A stretch of DNA of 10,592 bases from an uncultured bacterium (GTDB lineage: Bacteria > Bacteroidota > Bacteroidia > Bacteroidales > Bacteroidaceae), in assembly GCA_945788485.1 (NCBI GenBank), contig CALZMB010000059.1, forward strand, positions 1-10,592, read 5' to 3'. Each line of letters starts with the position of its first letter. Position 1 is the first letter of the stretch. Under the pieces are notes generated by a model. It was not told where the DNA came from. It was given only the letters and a program-made list of their open reading frames with translations, and did no database searches. Position numbers and translations under genes: made by a program. Positions 1-6,327 of the stretch are shown piece by piece.

Positions 1-215
1 CAGCCTGGAAGGCTGTACTAAGCGAAGCGGTCGTAACCGGGGGCGAAGCCCTCGGTAAATCCGAGCAATGCAGCTGCCTGGAAGGCAGTACCTTGCTATA
101 TGTACGGCTCCTCTCATTGACAAGGTACTGTCTTCCAGACAGTTGTCCTGTCATGTAGGACCCGGGACTATGTCCCGGGTTACGACCGCTTCGCTTAGTA
201 CAGCCTTCCAGGCTG
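1..215. repeat. Nested REP/BIME-like palindromic element
   Basis: Bases 1-38 are the exact reverse complement of 178-215. Bases 71-95 pair with 121-145 except for one mismatch and two G-T pairs. Both arms share a symmetry centre near 108. Six local hairpins are visible: 1-15, 36-56, 74-88, 128-142, 160-180 and 201-215. Four of them have a 5-bp stem with loop TGGAA or TTCCA and adjoin a GTAC tetranucleotide. The other two are 9-bp stems with 3-nt loops (GAA and TAT). GTAC plus a small imperfect palindrome in inverted pairs recalls REP/BIME elements mobilised by RAYT (IS200/IS605-like) transposases. A MITE or a structured RNA are alternatives. The left end may extend beyond the window. No transposase is encoded here. 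Lying about 110 bases beyond the stop of the outer-membrane gene, it could also stop transcription; this is inference. Confidence 0.75.
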
Positions 216-324
216 GTCATTATATACATCTTCTAATTAAAGGTTAATCTCTTTTTTGTCTTTTTGAGTAACGATTTTTGAGATGCCAGTAAAAACTCCT
301 CGTCAACTAAAACAATCAGCTTGC

Positions 325-2502
325 TCACATTCTCGCCTTTTGGCTTTCTCCCGCTCCGGTGCCTTTATATTTGCTTCGTGCCTCGTTGAATCGCCATTTC
401 AGGTCGATGGAGAAGAGGCGGCGGGCTGGGTTGCAGGCTGTCAGCTCTCTCACGCCATAGACTGTCGTGGCGGTCTTGTTAGAGTTGAAGATGTCGAAGC
501 ATCGCAGGTCGGCGGTGATGATGCCGAGGGTCTTGAGGTTGAAGTCGCGCTGCACGCCTACCGTGCAAACGAAAGCCTGCTTCGTGATTCTGAAGTTGTC
601 GTAGTCGCCCTTTGTCTTATAGTCCATCGAGACATTCAGGCGGAAGGCTCCGGGCAGTTCGATGTCGTTGTTCCAGTACATCTGCAGCAGCGGATGGTTC
701 ATCTCCATCTCCGTGCCGGCGGCGGTCATTGTGGTGTAGTTCTGCAGCACGAGGCCGGCTCCCCATGTGGGATGCCATTTGCCGAACGACGGCCTGTAGG
801 ACGGCATGATGATGAGTTTGTCGTAGCCGTCGCTGCTGTTCTGCGGATGCAGGATGCTGAGCAGCGGGTCCTGGCTGCCGGGGAAAGGCTCGGTCAGCAG
901 CGTCACGACATCGTTTGTGCGGGCGTAGTTGACGGTGAGGTTCAGCGTCTTGTATGCCACGTTCATCACGATGTTGTGCGTATATGTGGGTCGGAGATAC
1001 GGGTTGCCCGTCTGGTAGGTGTATTTGTTGATGTAGATGGTAGAGTTGGTGAGGTTGTCGTACGACGGGCGCTGTATGTCGCGGCGGTATGAGAGGCTCA
1101 GCTGCGTCTTGCCCACCGGCATGCTCATCATCAGCGAGGGGAAGAGGTCGCCGTAGGTGCGGCTCATCGCCTCGTCTTTCACGCCGTAGTTGTAATATCC
1201 GTTCGAGAGATTCTCGTATCTCAAGCCAGCCTGCACGAAGAGACGGCCGAAGCGTCTGCCGTATTCCGCGAAGACTGCCGTGGCGGATTCTTTGATGCGT
1301 GTGTCTGACGGTGTCACGGGCAGCGGCTCTTCGCTCACGATGCTGTAGATGTCGGTGCGGTTGTTGTGGCTGTATTCGCCGCCGAACGAGAGGGTGCCCG
1401 CCCATACGGGATATGTGAAGACGAGCTTCGAGGCGATGAAGCGGTTCTTGCTCTCCGTGAGGTTTTTCACATTACATTCCGTCCGCTGTCCGTCGGGGCT
1501 GGTGGTCGTCTCGTCGGTCCCGTTCGTCTCGTTATTGGTGTCGAAGAAGCCGTCGAGGTTGAAGTCGATGGAGAGCTTGCCCGCCTTGCCGCTGTAGTAG
1601 GCGTTGAAGATATGCTTGCTCAATGTCGTGCGCTGCATTATCTCGCTCTCCGAACGCTCGACGAATGTGTCGTTCTCATAATTGTCGGTGTAGAAGACGC
1701 CGCTGGCAGAGCGCGACGGATGGCGGTCGAACTTATAGAACGCGCCGAACGAATGGTTCTCGTCAACCATGTAGTTCACCTGCAGCTGCGGCGACAGCCC
1801 GCCCCATCTGTGGTAAGAATCCTGGCTGCTGCGCCCGAGATAGAAGTTGTCGCCGACATAATATGTCAGGTCGTTCTCCTGCAACGACTTATCGACTTTG
1901 TAGCGTCCGCACCAGAACGATGCCGTCACGTCCAGACCGCCGTTGCGGTAGTTGAGGTCGAGGTTGTTGTCTCCGCCCCATCCGTATTTATACATGCCGC
2001 TGGCTTTCTCCACGAAGCTGAATCCCTCGCCCTGCACCTTCTTCAGCTGTATGCGGACGACGGCTTTTGTCGATGCGGCGTAGCGTGCGCCGGGGTTCTG
2101 CACCACATCCACCGATTTCACCTGCTCGGATGTGATGCGCGTCAGCTCTTTCGGGTCGAGCACCTTGCGGCCGTTGACATACACCTCGGCATTGCCTCTG
2201 CCGAACACCTCCACACTGCCGTCGCGGTCGGCTGTGAGCTGCGGTATGCGGTTCAGCACATCGGCTGCCGAGCCTGCCTTTTCGAGTATCGTGCCCGTGA
2301 CGTTGATGCGCAGGGCGTCGCCTTTCACGCGCGTCTTAGGCAGACTGCTTTTCACAGTCACCTCCTGCAAGGCGAAGGCGGTGTCGTTGAAGTTTATCAT
2401 CTGTTGCCCCGAGGCGATGCTGTCGGTCTGAGCGTGGGCTGCCGTCGCGCCGAAAAGGATGGCGAGGAGGGCAGCGGCGATTGTTGTGCATATCATCTTC
2501 AT
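325..2502 (-). CDS. TonB-dependent-receptor-like outer membrane beta-barrel protein
   Basis: This 725-residue protein is predicted to sit in the outer membrane as a gated beta-barrel. Residues 1-24 form a signal peptide with an AHA|Q cleavage site. Residues about 46-155 are plug-like: LQEVTV at the start, ADVLNRIPQL, an EVYVNGRKV strand and the NPGARYAAS...VVRI end typical of the Bacteroidetes OMP_b-brl_3 (PF14905-type) family. The remainder is alternating aromatic, polar barrel sequence. The protein ends with a strand LFSIDLKWRFN followed by a short tail containing KYKGTGAG, which I recall as usual in this family. The N-terminal carboxypeptidase-regulatory-like domain of SusC proteins is absent, and no SusD partner adjoins it, so polysaccharide import is not supported. 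The ligand is unknown. The start at 2502 gives the signal peptide directly and lies about 80 bases below a good promoter. Long ORFs on the opposite strand are shadows. Confidence 0.9.
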   Translation of the reverse strand: MKMICTTIAAALLAILFGATAAHAQTDSIASGQQMINFNDTAFALQEVTVKSSLPKTRVKGDALRINVTGTILEKAGSAADVLNRIPQLTADRDGSVEVFGRGNAEVYVNGRKVLDPKELTRITSEQVKSVDVVQNPGARYAASTKAVVRIQLKKVQGEGFSFVEKASGMYKYGWGGDNNLDLNYRNGGLDVTASFWCGRYKVDKSLQENDLTYYVGDNFYLGRSSQDSYHRWGGLSPQLQVNYMVDENHSFGAFYKFDRHPSRSASGVFYTDNYENDTFVERSESEIMQRTTLSKHIFNAYYSGKAGKLSIDFNLDGFFDTNNETNGTDETTTSPDGQRTECNVKNLTESKNRFIASKLVFTYPVWAGTLSFGGEYSHNNRTDIYSIVSEEPLPVTPSDTRIKESATAVFAEYGRRFGRLFVQAGLRYENLSNGYYNYGVKDEAMSRTYGDLFPSLMMSMPVGKTQLSLSYRRDIQRPSYDNLTNSTIYINKYTYQTGNPYLRPTYTHNIVMNVAYKTLNLTVNYARTNDVVTLLTEPFPGSQDPLLSILHPQNSSDGYDKLIIMPSYRPSFGKWHPTWGAGLVLQNYTTMTAAGTEMEMNHPLLQMYWNNDIELPGAFRLNVSMDYKTKGDYDNFRITKQAFVCTVGVQRDFNLKTLGIITADLRCFDIFNSNKTATTVYGVRELTACNPARRLFSIDLKWRFNEARSKYKGTGAGESQKARM

Positions 2503-2583
2503 GTCGTTTAATGGTTTGTGCAGGCATTCAACAGTCTGTCCGGCATGCGGGGTTTTAGTCTATGTTTCACGTTTTCGATGATG

Positions 2584-2615
2584 CAAAGTTACAAATCCTG
2601 CAACTGTCCTGCAAG
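2584..2615 (-). promoter_or_regulatory. Bacteroidetes-type promoter for the outer membrane barrel gene
   Basis: On the minus strand TAACTTTG (2591-2584) matches the Bacteroidetes -7 consensus TAnnTTTG. A CTTG, whose TTG is at 2614-2612, lies exactly 20 bases upstream, as expected for the -33 element. Transcription would begin near 2580 and leave a leader of about 78 bases. The match is seen in the sequence; activity is inferred. Confidence 0.6.
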
Positions 2616-2781
2616 AAAAACCGCGATTTTCATGTCATTTTGCCACCCTGCCCCCTCCTATCGTAAAAGTTTTTTACATCAGCCTCTTCACGATGCGTGC
2701 ATTTTTCCGCCCGCAGCACGCTCCGTCCCGACACGCCAGTCATAGCCACGCGCCTCGCCACCGCTCCGTCTGAGCGAGGGC

Positions 2782-2830
2782 AAAAAAGTATCAGGCGGCG
2801 GCAGAAGCGATGTGGATATGATACTTTTTT
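2782..2830. terminator. Orphan bidirectional terminator-like hairpin
   Basis: AAAAAAGTATCA (2782-2793) is exactly complementary to TGATACTTTTTT (2819-2830), giving a 12-bp stem with a 25-nt loop. The T-run on the right and A-run on the left make it look like a terminator in both directions. The stem is A/T-rich, the loop is long and no gene ends nearby, so function is uncertain. It may be a relic of lost genes. Confidence 0.35.
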
Positions 2831-2999
2831 TGACATCCTGTAACCGCGCTGCAAGCCGGCATGCCCTGCTGCGAAGTGTTTCAGCAGTTTTTGCGCCGCT
2901 TTTCTTTGAAACTATGTATATTATTGATATTCAACCATATACAATGACTTACGAAACATTTATACTCATGAAAAGACAAGAAACGTGGCTCTCTGCCCT

Positions 3000-3106
3000 G
3001 CAAGATAGTCAATCTTGCGCTCCAACATTGACTATCTTGCCTCGCAAACAAGTCAAAGTGAGAGGGCAAAACAGTCAAAGTCGGAGGCTCACTTTGACTG
3101 TCTTGG
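3000..3106. repeat. AGTCAA palindrome cluster
   Basis: Five copies of AGTCAA lie within about 100 bases. Three are direct (3007-3012, 3051-3056, 3073-3078) and two inverted (3028-3033, 3094-3099). They build overlapping hairpins: 3000-3006/3012-3018 (7 bp, loop AGTCA), 3000-3013/3027-3040 (14 bp), 3051-3062/3088-3099 (12 bp) and 3071-3081/3091-3101 (11 bp). Several of these are mutually exclusive. No transposase or gene is associated. It may be an intergenic palindromic repeat or a binding site array; I do not recognise the family. Confidence 0.7.
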
Positions 3107-3325
3107 ACGACGAAGCTGTCTGATACAGCATCGGAAAGGCGCAAAACAGCGTTCCGAAACGTGTTTTCCGGTCGGGAAAGGCGTATTTCATGACATCGGC
3201 GCATGGATAAAATAGTATCATCACACACACGCGCAGGCACCGGAATGACATCTATGAGTGGTTAATAATGGTTAACGCGACCGGAACACATGCAATAAAT
3301 CATGCCTCCGCCGGATTCTGTAAAT

Positions 3326-3365
3326 AGTTGACAAGTTAACGAGTTAACAAGTTGACGAGTTGATA
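3326..3365. repeat. 8-bp tandem repeat, five copies of AGTTRACR
   Basis: Five consecutive octamers read AGTTGACA, AGTTAACG, AGTTAACA, AGTTGACG and AGTTGATA with no spacer. The part at 3342-3362 is repeated in inverted orientation at 3562-3582 with a single base difference. The role is unknown. Such tracts could vary in copy number by replication slippage. Confidence 0.8.
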
Positions 3366-3374
3366 GTATTTTAC

Positions 3375-3556
3375 GACAACAGTGACAACGGTGACAACTT
3401 TATCTGATATATTATCAACTCGTTTGTCACAAGTGACACTACAACGGGGACAACACTTGAATTGTAAGAGGTTGTTCATGTTGTCTATGTTGCCGTGATT
3501 TATCACGGACACAGTCTGCCGGCATCAATGTTGTCACTGTTGTCTATGTTGTCGTG
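3375..3556. repeat. 9-bp iteron-like GACAAC/GTTGTC repeats
   Basis: GACAACAGT and GACAACGGT followed by GACAAC (3375-3398) face an opposite-strand series: GTTGTTCAT, GTTGTCTAT, GTTGCCGTG (3471-3497) and GTTGTCACT, GTTGTCTAT, GTTGTCGTG (3530-3556). The last two series are direct copies of one block. A 7-bp hairpin, CCGTGAT/ATCACGG, lies at 3493-3508. The stretch forms the interior of the inverted repeat 3342-3362/3562-3582. The 9-bp period resembles iterons, but no replication gene is present and I do not call an origin. Confidence 0.65.
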
Positions 3557-3561
3557 ATAAA

Positions 3562-3610
3562 CAACTCGTCAACTTGTCAACTAAAAGAAACTACTTGTTA
3601 ACTAAAAGAA
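3562..3610. repeat. Inverted-repeat arm and 21-bp tandem repeat in the serpin leader
   Basis: Bases 3562-3582 are the inverted partner of 3342-3362 (20 of 21 bases). Overlapping them, CTTGTCAACTAAAAGAA (3573-3589) is repeated at 3594-3610 with one change, a 21-base period. The tract ends 16 bases before the serpin start codon, so it probably lies in or just before the serpin mRNA leader. Confidence 0.65.
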
Positions 3611-3626
3611 CTCAAAACAAAAAGAT

Positions 3627-4886
3627 ATGAAACACGAACTGAAAACACTCTCCATCGCCTGCGCTACGCTGTGCATGATGGCATCGTGCGGCATCACCAA
3701 GTCCGCTGAAGAAAAAAACGGTATGTATGACAAAGCTGAAAAAGACATGAACGCGATGTATATCAACATCTCCGACAAACAGGAGGAGATGATCAGACGC
3801 AACAACCAGTTTGCACTGAATGTGTTCAACAAGACCACGGGACACAAATCGAACGTGCTCTCGCCGGCAAGCGTCTCGTATCTCATGGCGATGCTCGCCA
3901 ACGGAGCTGACGGCGCCACACGCGACGAGATAATGAAAACCATCGGAGCCGAAGGATGCACGACGGACGAGCTGAACAGCCTCTACGCGTTCATCATGAA
4001 ACGCAGCAAGAAGGCCGACCCCGCCACTGACGTGAACATCGCCAACTATATCGCCGTGAACAAGCTCTGCGACCTGAAGAAGAGCTACAAGAAATGCGTG
4101 AAGGAAACTTACGGCGGCGGCATCGAAGCCCTTGATTTCGCCGACCCGAAATCTGCCGATGTCATAAACAAATGGTGCGAAAGACAGACCGCCGGCATGA
4201 TTCCGCAGGTCATCGACGAGACAACGCCCGGAGCATTGGCTTACGTGCTGAACGCAATATATTTCAACGGGACATGGGAGAAGCAGTTTGACGAGAGCCT
4301 GACGAAAGAAGAGCAGTTCTTCGCCTACACACGCGACGTGCGGACCGTGAAGATGATGAACCGCCAAGCCGCCTTCGCATACACGAAAGGCGAGAACTTC
4401 GCAGCCGTCACCATGCCTTACGGCAACCGCAGCTTCGCGATGACCGTGCTCCTGCCCGACGAGGGATGCGCCGTGAAAGAGATGATGGCATCGCTAACGG
4501 CAGAAAAGCTTGCCGGCATGAAGTCGAAAATGGCTGAGTTCACCGTCGATCTGAAACTGCCGCGCTTCGCCACAGAGACTAAGCAGGAGCTGAAAGACAT
4601 CATCAGCACGCTCGGCGCGCCGCTGATGTTCAATCAGGCAAAGGCGGACTTCAGCCGTTTCGCCGACGGCGGCATCGCCATCTCTGAGATGTTCCAGAAG
4701 GCGAAGATAGAGGTGAGCGAGAAGGGCACGAAGGCGGCAGCCGTCACCACGGGCATCATGAAGATGAGCCTCAACCCATCCGCGCCGCAGCGTGTGGCAT
4801 TCCACTGCAACAGGCCGTTTGTCTATCTCATCACAGACACATACACCGGCACCATCCTCTTCATGGGACAGTATATGGGCGACTGA
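3627..4886 (+). CDS. Serpin-family protease inhibitor, lipoprotein
   Basis: This 419-residue protein is a full-length serpin, predicted to trap target proteases by suicide inhibition at the cell envelope. Residues 1-21 are a lipoprotein signal ending in the lipobox MASC, with Cys21 the lipidated residue. The serpin core follows: NVLSPASVSYLMAMLANGA (76-94), VLNAIYFNGTWEKQF (207-221) and the C-terminal signature around PFVYLITDTYTGTILFMG (397-414). The reactive-loop hinge EKGTKAAAVT (365-374) keeps Gly at P15, Thr at P14 and small residues at P12-P10, as in inhibitory serpins. Counting 17 residues from Glu365 puts P1-P1' at Ser381-Leu382, although P1 assignment by counting is uncertain. Miropin of Tannerella forsythia is a known Bacteroidales precedent. 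The gene is monocistronic, with an A-rich leader and its own terminator. The target protease and inner or outer leaflet location cannot be told. Confidence 0.95.
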   Translation: MKHELKTLSIACATLCMMASCGITKSAEEKNGMYDKAEKDMNAMYINISDKQEEMIRRNNQFALNVFNKTTGHKSNVLSPASVSYLMAMLANGADGATRDEIMKTIGAEGCTTDELNSLYAFIMKRSKKADPATDVNIANYIAVNKLCDLKKSYKKCVKETYGGGIEALDFADPKSADVINKWCERQTAGMIPQVIDETTPGALAYVLNAIYFNGTWEKQFDESLTKEEQFFAYTRDVRTVKMMNRQAAFAYTKGENFAAVTMPYGNRSFAMTVLLPDEGCAVKEMMASLTAEKLAGMKSKMAEFTVDLKLPRFATETKQELKDIISTLGAPLMFNQAKADFSRFADGGIAISEMFQKAKIEVSEKGTKAAAVTTGIMKMSLNPSAPQRVAFHCNRPFVYLITDTYTGTILFMGQYMGD

Positions 4887-4896
4887 GAACTATATA

Positions 4897-4923
4897 TTAT
4901 AATTTACAATTTAGAATTGCCGT
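4897..4923. repeat. AT-rich dispersed repeat, copy 1
   Basis: These 27 bases, ending in AATTGCCGT, match 6287-6313 in the same orientation with one difference. Copy 1 lies just after the serpin stop and copy 2 just before the zinc-ribbon gene start, so the pair brackets that gene and the serpin terminator. Confidence 0.7.
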
Positions 4924-4988
4924 TGCAGAATGTGCAATTATACATTATAGATTATCAATTGAAAAAATCATCCTCTCCCATCCTCTAC

Positions 4989-5042
4989 AACCGGAAACCG
5001 CCCGCGCAGGACAATAATCTGCACGGGCGGTTTCCGGTTTTT
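4989..5042 (+). terminator. Intrinsic terminator of the serpin gene
   Basis: A 16-bp perfect stem pairs 4989-5004 with 5024-5039. After one mismatch it continues as GCAG/CTGC, closing on a 9-nt loop. A run of five T (5038-5042) follows on the plus strand. It lies about 100 bases after the serpin stop and 31 bases before the convergent zinc-ribbon gene's stop. The minus-strand side has no T-run, so it serves mainly the serpin, though the stem may also slow the opposing transcript. Confidence 0.9.
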
Positions 5043-5072
5043 GTATGTCTGCCGACGATCGTGGCGGAGAGG

Positions 5073-6269
5073 TCAGTTCAGCTTTGTGAGGTTGAAACTT
5101 GAGATGCAGCCGTCGTTTGTCACATGGGCGTTGACGCGATAGGTGTGGACCTCAGATTCTGCGCCGCGCTCCACATCCTGGCGTGCCGTGAAAGTCACCT
5201 CATATCGGAACTCGTCCTCAGCGACCTCAGTCTTCGTTATCTTGTAAGACGACGGCTCGATGTGCCATATCATCTTGCTGATGTCATCCTTGTAGAATTT
5301 GTTCAGGAACGTGACGACATCGCTGCCCGTGGCATTGCTCTTGCCGAGGAAATTGTCTATCACCATCGACATCGTGGAGACAAGCGACGCCTCGTCGCGC
5401 GAGCTCACGCTCTGGAAGAACTTGCGGAAGAGGGAGGTGATCATGTCTTTCTCGCCCGGCTGCACAGTGGTGAGACGCAGCTTCTCTATCAAGACCGACG
5501 CCTCGTCGATATACCTGCCGTTGGCGTGCTGAGAGAGATATGTTCTCAGAGCCTCTTCGCTGTTGCTCTTCTGCGCCGCTATCCAGTCGAGAGAATCGAT
5601 TATGTTCTCCGCCTCGCGGCAGTGTACGGATTCCGGATGCTGGTCGATATACCGCTGCAGCGCGCTGCGCGAGTTGCTCAAAATGGCGTTCTGCCACTCC
5701 TCGTCGCCTTTCTGAAGGGCGAGCAGGCGGTACTCTATAGAATCGCGATGCTCCGCCGACGTGTCGCCGTAGCGGTTGAGATAGCTCTTCAGCACCTCCT
5801 CGTCGGTAGAGCGCATGGCAAACTCATAGTCCTCCGTCTCCTTGTCGCGCTGCGAACGCTGATAGAAATAGAACAGCGTGGCGAGCACCACACATGCGAA
5901 GACAAACGAGGCTATGAGGGCGGCATGGCTGCGCTTGGGCGGCTGGTCATGAGAAGACTGTTGCTGGGCAGGCGGCGTTGACGGCGTCGGTGTCGCCGGC
6001 TGACCGGCGGGGCGGGCAGATGAAGCTGCCGTGGAGACAGCGGCAGAGGTGAGGGGGCTGCCGGAAGAAGACGCGGGCGTGACAGCTCGCGGAGACGAGA
6101 CAGGGGCTGCCGCCTGATGGCACGACGGGCATACGCCGTCGGATATGAAATATATCTCGCCGCAATGGCTGCAGCGTGTCGTCTTACCTGAGATTTCCAC
6201 ACCGCAGTGTGGACAGATGGGCGCACGTTCACTTACGGAGTGCCCACATTCCGGACATTTGATGATCAT
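5073..6269 (-). CDS. Membrane-anchored double zinc-ribbon protein with repeats and NTF2-like tail
   Basis: The function of this 398-residue protein is not known. The N-terminus carries two zinc ribbons, with CPEC...CPHC (Cys5, 8, 19, 22) and CSHC...CPSC (Cys33, 36, 47, 50). A Pro/Ser/Ala/Thr-rich linker follows (about 53-112), then one transmembrane helix (about 115-137). Residues about 145-265 contain three related helical units of some 45 residues with a pattern like EALxxYLxxxxxxxxxxEAxxxIxxL, TPR-like in character. Residues about 278-398 look like an NTF2-like or related alpha+beta domain; this is inferred from pattern only. A cytoplasmic zinc-ribbon end and a periplasmic repeat end is the simplest topology, but it is unproven. 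The gene follows the lysozyme gene with a 58-base gap filled by AT heptamers and may be co-transcribed. Proteins of this general layout occur in Bacteroidales, mostly without assigned roles. Confidence 0.85.
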   Translation of the reverse strand: MIIKCPECGHSVSERAPICPHCGVEISGKTTRCSHCGEIYFISDGVCPSCHQAAAPVSSPRAVTPASSSGSPLTSAAVSTAASSARPAGQPATPTPSTPPAQQQSSHDQPPKRSHAALIASFVFACVVLATLFYFYQRSQRDKETEDYEFAMRSTDEEVLKSYLNRYGDTSAEHRDSIEYRLLALQKGDEEWQNAILSNSRSALQRYIDQHPESVHCREAENIIDSLDWIAAQKSNSEEALRTYLSQHANGRYIDEASVLIEKLRLTTVQPGEKDMITSLFRKFFQSVSSRDEASLVSTMSMVIDNFLGKSNATGSDVVTFLNKFYKDDISKMIWHIEPSSYKITKTEVAEDEFRYEVTFTARQDVERGAESEVHTYRVNAHVTNDGCISSFNLTKLN

Positions 6270-6270
6270 C

Positions 6271-6313
6271 GTTTATAATTTATAATTTATAATTTACAAT
6301 TTATAATTGCCGT
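6271..6313. repeat. AT heptamer tandem repeat abutting a start codon
   Basis: Five 7-base units (GTTTATA, ATTTATA, ATTTATA, ATTTACA, ATTTATA at 6271-6305) end two bases from the zinc-ribbon start codon. On the minus strand the leader therefore reads ATAAATT repeats, with no Shine-Dalgarno sequence. Bases 6287-6313 are also copy 2 of the dispersed repeat at 4897-4923. Copy-number changes here would alter leader length; any effect on expression is inference. Confidence 0.75.
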
Positions 6314-6327
6314 CAACTGAAGAAAAA

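Larger units (their letters stand above)
2503..3626. other. Gene-poor intergenic region between divergent genes
   Basis: No convincing gene lies in these 1.1 kb. Open frames of up to 119 codons exist, but none has a recognisable domain or signal sequence. The longest (minus, 2881-3240) is largely a translation of the AGTCAA palindromes. From left to right the stretch holds the barrel-gene promoter, an orphan A/T-flanked hairpin (2782-2830), the AGTCAA palindrome cluster (3000-3106), about 220 bases in which I see nothing (3107-3325), and a repeat-rich block reaching the serpin leader (3326-3610). Confidence 0.6.

Noticed and set aside
283..1092. Plus-strand frame of 269 codons over the 3' half of the barrel gene
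   Set aside because: It is antisense to a well-supported coding sequence, with composition typical of a shadow frame.
325..2502. SusC-type polysaccharide importer
   Set aside because: There is no N-terminal carboxypeptidase-regulatory domain, no SusD gene and the length of 725 residues is well below that of SusC proteins.
1366..2511. Long plus-strand frame of 381 codons opposite the barrel gene
   Set aside because: It is a shadow of the minus-strand coding frame in GC-rich DNA, with low-complexity Val/Ala/Arg-rich content, no domain and no promoter.
2881..3240. Minus-strand frame of 119 codons in the intergenic region
   Set aside because: Its core is a translation of the AGTCAA palindromes; it has no signal peptide, domain or plausible neighbour.
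3326..3582. CRISPR array or replication origin
   Set aside because: The repeats are only 8-9 bases and contiguous, without spacers of constant length. No cas, dnaA or rep gene and no clear DnaA boxes were seen.
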